A stretch of 64,000 nucleotides of DNA from Argopecten irradians (Eukaryota; Mollusca; Bivalvia; Pectinida; Pectinidae), in assembly GCF_041381155.1 (NCBI RefSeq), contig NC_091139.1, positions 10,292,383 to 10,356,382 of the forward strand, in the 5' to 3' direction. Made by a program: the position numbers and the translations under genes. This document shows, one piece after another, positions 15,401-24,072 of the stretch. Numbering within the stretch: the stretch's first letter is position 1; every line of letters begins with the position of its first letter. The notes beneath the pieces were generated by a model. That model had not been told where the DNA came from and made no database searches. It saw nothing but the letters and a program-made list of their open reading frames with translations.

Positions 15401-18400
15401 CCTTTCTCATAAGAAAGTGAAATGAATTAAAAAAAAATAACAATGCATAGAAAACGTCATTTAAGCATTTAATTAATCAAAATAAATGAATGAAAAAACG
15501 TAATATCATAAGAGGAGTTGGATAAAAGAGCACAAAAAAACCCCCAAAAAACCAAACAAACAATAGAATTGTATACAAGTTTCAAGCGTTAACGAATTCG
15601 ATTGATTTACAATTCGTTCATTCAAAACAAAATGAATTAAGCTAAACTAAAATAGGAAATAGAATACAATTTTACATACGTGCATTACATCCGGGACCTT
15701 TGTAACCAGGGCAACATCTGTATGCTACTTGTGGTCTTGTTTCGTACACACGCTTATACATCCAGCTATAACGAAAAGTTACATGTTCATTTACCGATAT
15801 ATGCATCTTTACCCGAGTAAATTAGCCCTGCAGGTAGGGCGTTAGTCCGCTAAACCTGCCTATATTATTAGGCTTTTTAAAAATTTTTTTGCCTAATATG
15901 GCAAAAAAAAAATTAAAATTAAAAAAGCCTAATAATATAGGCATGTTTAGCGGACTAGTAGGGCGTTAGAATGCTGCCCCTATTGCATGATCGTGAAAGG
16001 CGACTAAATTTAGGATCTTATCTTTTCTCTTCTTCCTAACTGACTTTAACTTTCCTAATGCCTCCCTTGGCACCGCCTCACTTTTTTGCCTTGAGTTGAA
16101 CGTTCGCCCCTGTAAGGAAGGCTCTGGGTTCAGTCCCCTGGCCGAGACACACCAAAGTCTATAAAAGTGGTATTTTCTGCTCCTGCTTGGCGCTCACCAT
16201 ACATGGAGTTGGACGACTGGTTCTCCCGTTGTCAGTATAATGTGATCGGGTGGGATGTGTTGCTCGGTGTCTTCGGCGGCATGCTTCAGTAATAAAGCAC
16301 TATTTATCGCACCTCGGACAGAAATGTCCCAAAATAATTGGCGGAGAGCCGTCACGTGGTGACCCCCTAATACTTTATAGGGGGTCAGTAAATTTTATTA
16401 TGGTGCAAATGGCGGCTGTCGCCCTCGCTTCAAAATTTTAACACATTCTCTTCAAATTAATATACCATTTCTTTACCGTAAAAATATATTTTTAGTTATT
16501 TATTTTTTTTGTAAAATTCATTTAAAATCGTTTTAATACTTCAAATTAAATGAAACGCATTTTTTAAATACGAGTTGCTTCCCCTACGCCAGTTCGAAAG
16601 TTGATGACGCGCTGAAAGTCAAACGTAAGAATTCAAGCGTTTTCTTGACTGCGACCATAAACAAATGGAGGGGTTCGTATCTTATGATCTATCAACCCTC
16701 ACTCTACAGCTAATTTATCGGCATTACTTTAAGTGATTATTTCAGCGAGAATGCAGAGATGATCATGAGTCTGCGCTATAAATGTTGGATGGATGTTTGT
16801 GTCACTTCTGTTTGTGATGCTTTCAATATACAACCAGTCTGATGTCGCATTGAGGTAGGCCTATTGTGCACCTGGAATGTCGAATTAGGCCTATTGTTGA
16901 TTTATGAGTTACTCAGTATTGTTCTTCAGGTTCCTTATACAGTTATTTGCAGATTCCGGAAAGAAATACATAAATAAATATGTAGGCCTACTGTAGGCCA
17001 AATATTTAAAAAGCGGCGATTGTTGTATACTTCGCCAGCATGGTTCAGGTTTGATACAACAGATTCTTGAGAAAACAAATAGGAAGAAAAGATCTAATGA
17101 AACAAATAAATGGTCCTTGATGCGATAAATTCGTTATATAGTCAGTTACTGACCCCATATAAAGGCATAGAGGGTCAGTAAGAAGTATAGGAGGCTCGGG
17201 CTACGCCCTCGCCCCCTATAAATCTTACTGACCCTCTATGCCTTTATAGGGGGTCAGTAACTGACTATATAACTAATAATAAAGGGACAGTTCCACTTTA
17301 CAAGAAGACTCAACACGAATATACCACAGTCTCCCAAAACACGCACCTCGCACAACATACATACAACACGCTGCATACATGGGAGGCCGTCCTTACATGA
17401 CCATAGCCGTTAATAGGACGTAAATTAATCAAACAAACAAACAAAAATTAGGACAACAATCTTAGTTTAAACGTATTTATTGTCAAAAATATATGACAAG
17501 GGATTGGGTACAAGTTATTACAACTTAACAAAGACCCTGTCCCAAAAATACAACAAAGTGAATACATACATATATACGCGTTGGTGGTTATAATGTGTAT
17601 AAATATTCGGGGACAAGGTTATTATGCGCTACATTGAATATGTCTGTATCCCATTGCGTTCATACCACCTTTAACACAATCAAAACACTGTTCAATATCT
17701 ATTTGGATGTTGTGTTATAGGTTATATATTTACTCTTGCAAGACTTGTTCACTATACGCAAAGAATAGCCGAGTTTGCTTACAATTAATGCATGGTAATA
17801 TTGAACTTTGAACTTGCGTATGAAAATGTTCTATCCAACGTAATCGATGATTCTACCGTAGTTTATATAATCACATTGCTTCCAAGGATGTAGTATCGTC
17901 AAGTTAGACGACAATCTCAAACACATTGAGCTACTTGAACACCGGTGTTTTGACAACTTTGGCAAACTCCAGTGTGTAAGCGTGCGTCAGCTTCGCCTCG
18001 CTGCACAATAACGGTCACCGAGTTCATACATGAGTCCCAATACTTTCTGTTATTACGCTATATTTTAACTTTTAGCAAAATTAAATACATATATTAAAAT
18101 ATCTGATCTGCTCAAATAAAATTGTCTCTAAAAATCACTTTGTTTGTGATATTTCTTTTACACTAAAATATTGAACTTTTTTGTCATCGCGGATAAATAA
18201 TTCTACCTTATGTGAAGAGTCATCATTGGCTGTTCAATTGAGAGAAACAGCTTCGTTATTATAGCAGATTCTTATTAAATACCTATGACAGATTCTTATG
18301 TGCATTACACTAAATCAAATTATAGATAAATATTCTAATTTTGCATACCTTCATGAAAAATTGTTAAATTAAAATGTAATCATAAGTTTGCTATTCGATT

Positions 18401-19775
18401 TGCTGATGCACAACTTGATTAGTGCCTTACAACTGTTCAGCTATCAAAAGAAAGGGATGGGAAGGTTCCGGCCGAACGTTCATGGTGAGAGCATGAGTAT
18501 AGCTTCCGTTTAGTGTTCGGAAAACTCGACAACCGGGCTGGCAGTGCATTTTCTCAGCTCCTGCTTACGTTGGTGCTTGCAACTAAGCCCTGTGTCGAGT
18601 AAAAGAAATAAGCTTAGCAGCGGGGACACCCGGACTTGGTTTGTCGGGGTCGAAGACTAAAAACAGGGGAAGGGGAGAGTGTGTTTGTTCTGGATCGGGT
18701 CGACCAGGTGTCTCAATTTGTAGAGCATCCGACAGGCTAGTGTTCGTCAGACTATAGCTATGACGTCCATTTTGGAATTCCGATCCCGAAATAAATCTGC
18801 ATGCATACCCCCAATCCCTAATGAGTATGTCTGTCACGTATCGTGGTGATTCAGTAGTTTCTGAGAACTTCCTGGAACTTTTTGCGGGGGAAGAAAGTGG
18901 AAGAAGTAAAAAATACACCCATCCCACTCCCCCTTTGGTTTGGCGAACATATACATGTTCATTGGAAAAATAATAAACGAAATCATCGTTTTGAGTTGTT
19001 ACTTACAGTATTATTGAAAAACATATCTTGATAATTTTATGATAATTCTCTTTAAAACTATGACATATATAAATGTAACATCTAGAGACAATTCGTAGAG
19101 AATATATTTTGCTATTCATTTCGTTTAACAAAAATTTTTGTCATTGCTCTATGTCACTGGTTTCCACTATCACAAAAAGACACGCCACACATACGAAAAT
19201 GTCCTTAAAAATATTTCCTAGCATTTATCATTCACAAGTATGTAAATTGCATATAGAACAGGCCATAATATATTTACCTTAATTAGGTATTATTTTGGCA
19301 ATACAGTGTATATATTTGTGTGTCGGTAACTGTTTTACTCACCATTGTCCCCACCATTTTTGATCACAAACTGATGTCCGATATGCAGAGGTATACCTGT
19401 AGCTGCATGTCGATCTAAAACAAAAACAAAAAATACATAGTTTATGTACAAAACACAGCAAATGACAGAATCATTTAACAATCAAACAATATATAATTTT
19501 GTATATCACAGCTCAACAATTTAATACTAGCATCTTTAATTTGGTGGCGTGTTCAGGTACATTTGCATATAAATCACAATTTTTTTTTCACGACAATACA
19601 GTGCTAAATAAAACAAAACAAAAAATCCTCATAATTGATCGAAATATATTGATGTTCCTTAAATGTGATATGCATGAGAGTGCTGAAACCTGTTGCTTTA
19701 AAACAATACTTACCCACAACAAACTCCAAAAGTAACACTTGCTATCACCAGGACAATAAATATTCTTATCCACAT
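711..19775 (-). CDS. Gene A: paralogue of B, kinase tail disrupted
   Basis: Recognisable exons in coding order: 19714-19775 (signal peptide), 19343-19414 and 15680-15765 (EMI), then 11223-12073, 10833-10950, 7948-8130, 7733-7769, 7068-7331, 6900-6947, 5487-5671, 4826-5030 and 4189-4308, all open and in phase with B. The last five exons (about 3234-3432, 2837-2957, 2246-2362, 1667-1762, 711-847) align to B but carry insertions of +44, +7, +2, +2 and +4 nt and do not read through. No match to B exons 4-9 was found between 12074 and 15679. EMI exon 3 ends in phase 1 while the exon at 12073 needs phase 0, so at least one exon is missing or unrecognised. It could be a pseudogene, a shorter paralogue, or a real gene damaged by sequence errors. 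The EMI residues differ much more from B than the ectodomain does. Confidence 0.65.
1085..1470 (-). mobile_element. Same LINE fragment in gene A last intron
   Basis: Aligns along its length with 24310-24700 at the equivalent intron position, with several extra bases that break the frame. Shared position shows the insertion predates the A/B duplication. Copy C lacks it. Confidence 0.6.
3707..3778. repeat. Short foldback repeat in gene A intron
   Basis: Inverted arms TTTATCGGGGTTATGAA and TTCATAACCCGATAAAA flank a roughly 35-bp loop. It lies in about 400 bp present in A (3670-4085) but missing from the equivalent B intron. Confidence 0.5.
4189..5671 (-). CDS. A exons equivalent to B exons 16-18
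   Basis: 5487-5671 (membrane helix and basic juxtamembrane), 4826-5030 (kinase N-lobe, VAK lysine kept, glycine loop degenerate) and 4189-4308 (helix C without the acidic residue). All open and in phase. The intron between the last two holds a minus-strand SINE fragment absent from B. Confidence 0.78.
4440..4610 (-). mobile_element. SINE 3' fragment, antisense
   Basis: A (TTTG)n tract at 4440-4459 is followed by the reverse complement of the SINE 3' end seen at about 14140-14280 (ends CGTCCTATTAACAG and GGCCTCCCATGTATGC). Absent from copy B. Confidence 0.6.
6900..8130 (-). CDS. A exons equivalent to B exons 12-15
   Basis: Four open exons: 7948-8130 ([16 protein letters not shown] start), 7733-7769, 7068-7331 (FN3-like) and 6900-6947 (outer part of membrane helix). 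Lengths and phases match B exactly. The DNA is almost identical to 29524-31261 except that A lacks the insertion at 30346-30858. Confidence 0.78.
8222..10403. mobile_element. 2.2 kb element with 19-bp terminal inverted repeats in gene A intron 11
   Basis: Left end 8222-8240 reads AGGGTTTGTGACACAAAAA and right end 10385-10403 is its exact reverse complement. Flanking TTA on both sides is a possible 3-bp target duplication, and copy B has the unoccupied site (gaattaagttatt). No transposase frame is visible inside, so it is probably non-autonomous or degraded. Related sequence occurs at about 57000-57810 in copy C. Confidence 0.6.
10833..10950 (-). CDS. A exon equivalent to B exon 11
   Basis: 118 nt, open, same splice sites and protein as B exon 11. 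Confidence 0.75.
11223..12073 (-). CDS. A exon equivalent to B exon 10
   Basis: 851 nt, open, phase 0 to 2. It differs from B at a handful of residues (for example GEPIQ for GDPIQ, SPFRKD for SPFKKD). The exon that should precede it in phase 0 is not identified in A. Confidence 0.8.
12688..12795 (-). mobile_element. tRNA-derived SINE head, antisense
   Basis: The reverse complement has an A-box-like GGCCGAGTGGTTGAGATG and a B-box-like GAGTTCGAAACC, the layout of a tRNA-derived SINE head. It marks the point where gene A stops matching B (B continues with other sequence at about 33640). Confidence 0.6.
12796..15679. other. Gene A intron region without recognised exons
   Basis: Lies between EMI exon 3 and the large ectodomain exon, where B has exons 4-9. 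It holds SINE copy 1 (13762-14285) and unexplained frames at 14362-14574 (minus) and 14773-15114 (plus). No EGF-like cysteine pattern was found. Confidence 0.5.
13762..14285 (+). mobile_element. SINE copy 1, about 520 bp
   Basis: Starts CCCTGCAGGTAGGGCGTTAG, contains GGCGACTAAATTTAGGATC and GTGGGACGACTGGTTCGCCC, and ends in CGTTAATTAATC with AAAC repeats. The same sequence recurs at 15825-17440, in antisense at 4440-4610 and as a degenerate copy near 41160-41570. I associate this element with bivalve genomes but cannot name it securely. Confidence 0.6.
15680..15765 (-). CDS. A exon 3: EMI domain, second half
   Basis: 86 nt, phase 2 to 1. It reads CWMYKRVYETRPQVAYR then CCPGYKGPGCNA. Same length and cysteine pattern as B exon 3, with most other residues changed. 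Confidence 0.75.
15846..15958. mobile_element. Palindromic MITE with 11-bp target duplication
   Basis: Inverted arms TCCGCTAAACCTGCCTATAT and ATATAGGCATGTTTAGCGGA enclose an A/T-rich loop. TAGGGCGTTAG occurs at 15835-15845 and again at 15959-15969, and copy 1 of the SINE shows the single unoccupied version. Confidence 0.65.
16303..17275. mobile_element. 970-bp insertion with internal hairpins
   Basis: It interrupts SINE copy 2 after GCACTAT. Near its right end (17140-17272) is a near-perfect palindrome with arms of about 60 bp beginning TATATAGTCAGTTACTGACC. A smaller GACCCCCT/AGGGGGTC hairpin is at 16360-16386. No clear coding frame. Confidence 0.5.
19343..19414 (-). CDS. A exon 2: EMI domain, first half
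   Basis: 72 nt, phase 2 to 2. It reads GSTCSYRYTSAYRTSVC then DQKWWGQ, aligning with B exon 2 by two cysteines and aromatic positions, one codon longer. Confidence 0.65.
19714..19775 (-). CDS. A exon 1: start and signal peptide
   Basis: ATG at 19775-19773, MWIRIFIVLVIASVTFGVCC, ending in phase 2 at GTAAGT. Same length and phase as B exon 1, different hydrophobic sequence. Confidence 0.7.
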
Positions 19776-21079
19776 GACAACAACTAGCTAATTATTTTAT
19801 AATAAGAACTATGATAAAAACAAAATTATCCAAATGTGTGTTAAATAAAAACAGCTACCGTTACAACACATTAGAAAACCTCTTTTTACATGCACAAACG
19901 TCCATATCTTGCAAAATACCAGTCCTTTGAGATCGATAAATAGCGATAAAGTTAGAGTAAAGGATGATTGGATGGGTTCAATGTTTACATAACATGTCAT
20001 TGAAGCTAATGCTTATATAGCCGATAACCAAGTAAGACTCTTATGTTTTGTACTTTACAAGCCAAAAGGCTATCCTTGTTCCTCATTCCGTATTATGACA
20101 AATTACCTTATATATTAATGTTACGTGTATAACCTGTTCTATTAAAACGTGAATGTAAATACATACCTATTGACTTTAGGTCTTTGCATGATCGCATCAG
20201 ATATAAAATATAAATCACCGCCCAATTCTCTCGACGTGGTACAATTTATGCGGGAGATAAGGGCCACTTAAAATGAAATATGGGCTCAGCATGCTTATTA
20301 CGGAAAGAGTTTTGTGTTAACATTTTGGTTTCTCACGAAACATGACGTTAAAACCAGGCTTTGTCACAAAGAGTGTTTTTCAGGATAACCTATATTTCTT
20401 AATGTTGATAACGCATAGGCTTAACAACATTCGATTGAGGTATAAAAAACTAAAGGTACGAAATATCTTTGGACATAATGTTTCAATTTTGATTATAAAA
20501 CATCAATATGAAAATATTACTCATAAATCAAAGGTGTATTAACCTTTTCTTTGAACGTTTACATTTAATCAAAAAACACAATGACGCATTCTATTTATCA
20601 GCATAATTTATGTATTTTTTATCAAAAAAAAAATGAATTCATGAGGATTGTAAATGTTTCAATATGTATCAAGAACGTTCACTTTTGCTGTCAAAACATG
20701 AAAATGAAATTGTCTGTCCAGAATAGTAAAGGTACGGTGGCCGAGAGCGTCTTTACATTGTAGGATTAATATAATTCCAAGAGTAAAGAAAAAAACTAGG
20801 ACAAATTATTCACATAATAAATATTGTTACTTTAAATCAATACACGTTTAACAACGTCAAGTCCGAGATGAGCATATACAACTATCAAGTGCATTATATA
20901 GATATGTTTTGTTCGGTCTATGATTGGCGTAAGAATTACTGGTTGCATTTGTCTTCTGCTTATACCTGTTTTTGGTTTTATTTCTGTCGATCTTACATAT
21001 ACATATTCGCATTATGAGTCCTTAATGAAGAGGCATCTATGAAAACCTACATGTATTTCAAAAGGAGACTTTTCATAAT

Positions 21080-21225
21080 GGGGCCGCGGTGGCCGAGTGG
21101 TTAAGATGTCTCGACATATTACCATAAGCTTAGTGCAGTTGTCGGGTACCGACCGCTGGTCGGTGGTTTTTCCTCCGGGTACTCTGGCTTTCCTTCACCA
21201 ACATACCTGCCACATCCTTGTATTT
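21080..21225 (+). mobile_element. tRNA-derived SINE, internally deleted
   Basis: Starts GGGGCCGCGGTGGCCGAGTG, then GGTTAAGATGTCTCGACATA, a tRNA-Ser/Leu-like head with an A box. The B-box region is missing, and the sequence jumps to the SINE body (CCGCTGGTCGGTGGTTTTTC). Not a functional tRNA. Confidence 0.6.
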
Positions 21226-23040
21226 TATTTTAATGATAACCAGTAATCTTCATGATATCAAATTATGCCGACGACGAAAAAGGAAGACCAGGAGGTCAAC
21301 ATTTACTGGTTTATCAACATGATCCAATACCTCTGATTATTTGAACTATGGTAAAACTTGATCACTTACCCTGTGTTTTTACAAGTTTTAGATTACAGTT
21401 AGAAAAATAATGTACATAGATAATGTCGATTTATTTAATTAGATGTTTCCACGACATGTATTTTTATAGGTAATGTTAATAATTTTCTTTCATAGAGAAC
21501 TGTAAAAAGGATTTAATTGGAATTGTACGTAAAACACAAAATTAAATTGTCATTCCCTTCCCTTTACGTTTTAACAACTATACATATATTGTAGTTTGCA
21601 ATGTGACGTCATTGCTGTTAACACAATAGTTTTAGGCAAAATCTTCAAAAAATATTATATCTATTCTAAGATTTCGTTAATAAGGATAATGAAAATGTGA
21701 ATTTTAACCCTTTGACATTTGACCCCTAATATTACAATGAGCCCAGAAAAAAGTCGGATTTTCTAAATAGTATACAATATGCAGCTAGCCCTAAGGTATC
21801 TTCATGCAAAATACTTTGCTTATCACTGAGTGGTCGTAAAACGGCCCAAAGTGATACCCCTCCTTTCGCGGATATTTATCAATAAAAAATGATGTAGATA
21901 ATACTTAAGCCAACATGATAAGGTACATACTACCCTGCATATAAGTTTCAAATATATTGTTCGAATGGTTAAAGGAAACATATGCTGGTTGCTATTGATG
22001 TGAAAACTGATAGATGTCTGTAAGTAAATGCCCTAGTCTACAATTGATATTGTGGGTGGCAAACGGTTTCTTTTCTTTGGTGTTTTTTTAATTGGTTCCA
22101 TTTGTCAATACGATTAACTACATTTTGTAAGTTGGTTTATAAAAAAAAGAGTTTCGTTTTTGTTTAACAATGTTGCTTATTGTCAAATATTACGCAAGTA
22201 TATTAGAGTTCTTATCGAAAGGATACAATTGAAGATAAGAGGTTTGTATATTCTAAAATGCAGTGCGTTACCATCAGGACATAACACTCGATTTGTTTTG
22301 ACAATTGCATGCCTAACATCTATAATTAAAGTTCATTGGTAGGTTTGTTTGTTGATATTGCTAAGCATCATAAACAAACGTAAGGTATTCAGAGACAATC
22401 TCCCCTGTATGTAAGTGGTGCTATTGTGTTTTGAGAAACGGGGAATGTTGGTGTTGTTTTTCTTAGCAATAATGGAACTCTGTGTCATGCTATAATACCC
22501 TAACGTATCTATACCCTCCATTCTACAATTCAATCGTATTAAAATATACCGAAGCCACTAAAGCGATGAACGCCATCTGATAACATTATACCGACACGGG
22601 ACAGACACAAGTAAACGTTTACCAAGAGCTGAAACGACAATGTACAATCTAATGCATGTATCGGTCAGAGGCTAGATTCCGGAGCCTTCCTACATGTAAA
22701 AGAGGGCGAACGTTTGACTTTATGACACGTGAAATGTCGATGTAGGAATGTGTATTCCCATTCCCATAATGGATTCTTTTGTTTGTAATCCTAGTGATAA
22801 GGATAGGCTATAACAGCTTCTAAACTTGAATTCACAGGGATAAGGGAAAGTAAGCGAATCCAGACTCGTAAAATTGGAAAATACATGTTTTATTAGAAAA
22901 GCAAATCATAAGTCGGCAATAGAGCGCATTTATATAATTGGGGAAATTAAAACATATAATAAAAATAAAACCTTATCAATGTTCTTACAATAACATCATA
23001 TGGCAGGGTTTAGCTAAATGTAGAAGAAAAAAAGTGATAC

Positions 23041-23084
23041 AAGAAATCTCTAAATATATACCAAGAAATCTCTAAATATATACC
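23041..23084. repeat. 22-bp direct tandem duplication
   Basis: AAGAAATCTCTAAATATATACC occurs twice without a gap, just upstream of the point where the A/B duplication unit begins. Confidence 0.7.
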
Positions 23085-23225
23085 TTATACATATAAGGCA
23101 TGTTGTGATGTTTCTCCGTGGCCAAAGGAAAATATATATGTGTTCTAGTGTAACTATATAATTATTAAACTGCAAGATTAGTCATGAGAACAAATCGTTC
23201 TAGTGTCGTTATATATTAACATGGA

Positions 23226-23288
23226 TGTGTACCATTTTTATTGGTTGAAAATTTACTGTGTACCATTTTTATTGGTTGAAAATTTACT
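23226..23288. repeat. Tandem duplication at the edge of the A/B duplication unit
   Basis: A roughly 30-bp unit containing ACCATTTTTATTGGTTGAAA is present twice. The second copy continues into sequence that matches the start of the window (position 1 onward). Confidence 0.6.
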
Positions 23289-23852
23289 TTATCAGCCCAT
23301 AAAGGAAAAAATGGCGTCGCCGTTTGTGACGTTGCTTCTGATTGGCTTAGATGACGACGTAATGATTTCATAGACAAAAGAGACCCAAACTGAATTTTGA
23401 ATATTTCAGAGATTATATTTAGTAAATTGAATTTTAAGGATTAACTTGAATGGATTTTTGTATGTCATGGAGATATAACACAAAAATCTGAGTGTACTAC
23501 CATCATAAACCGTATTGAGAGTACACTCAGATTTTTTAGATTTCTACTAAATTCATGAAAAAACAGTCACAATTTACAAATAACGTGGCTAAATACCATC
23601 ATATGTCACAACAATTCTGGTTAGTTATATACATGACAAAAACAAAATTATAAGGTGTTATATTAAAATTATGAATGAAAAAAGGTTACAATATACATTT
23701 TTTTGTAAGTAAAACAAGCTCAGTTGCAGTTATTTTCAACCGTATCATTGTCTTCATATACTTTTATAAGTCAACTGCACTTTCAAATTTGGAATGACTC
23801 TTCAAATATTGCGTCTTTTATCTCTCTGTTCGCACAACTGAAGATGAATTCC

Positions 23853-23858
23853 TTTATT
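23853..23858 (-). terminator. Polyadenylation signal candidate for gene B
   Basis: AATAAA on the minus strand about 85 nt after the stop codon. A matching AATAAA occurs at 620-625 in copy A. No 3' end is visible directly. Confidence 0.4.
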
Positions 23859-23939
23859 AAGTAGTCCGCATATCCGAAGAACATATACAATATCGGCACG
23901 TTTAGCTGCTGTCCGGTTCGAGGTGGTTGTGCACTATTT

Positions 23940-24072
23940 TCACTGCGTGACGTAGTAATAGTAATCTGCAACACTGGATCTGAAGGTACTGCTGATCTCC
24001 TGTACAATGACAGAGAACTTTGGCCGTGATGACTGTTTATCCTGCCAGCAGTTCTTCATTATCTCGTAATGC
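23940..24072 (-). CDS. B exon 23: kinase C-terminus and stop
   Basis: 133 nt including TGA at 23942-23940. It reads [20 protein letters not shown] and ends [14 protein letters not shown]-x6-RP-F is the canonical end of tyrosine-kinase helix H/I. Four tyrosines in a row sit seven residues from the C-terminus. Confidence 0.85.

Larger units (their letters stand above)
15825..17445 (+). mobile_element. SINE copy 2, interrupted by two later insertions
   Basis: The same SINE as copy 1, but a palindromic element splits its head (15846-15958) and a roughly 970-bp element splits its body (about 16303-17275). Outside these, it aligns with copy 1 through to the AAAC tail at about 17440. Confidence 0.6.
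19776..23852. other. Intergenic region between genes A and B
   Basis: About 4 kb of AT-rich DNA with the SINE at 21080-21225, tandem duplications at 23041-23084 and 23226-23288, and no supportable gene. From about 23240 it matches the window start, so the duplication unit reaches about 700 bp beyond the gene stop. Confidence 0.6.

Noticed and set aside
18583..18927. 114-codon minus-strand frame in the GC-rich island
   Set aside because: Long frame explained by base composition. Proline- and serine-rich with no recognisable motif.
21080..21125. tRNA-Ser/Leu-like sequence
   Set aside because: Only the A-box half is present and it continues into SINE body, so it is not a functional tRNA.
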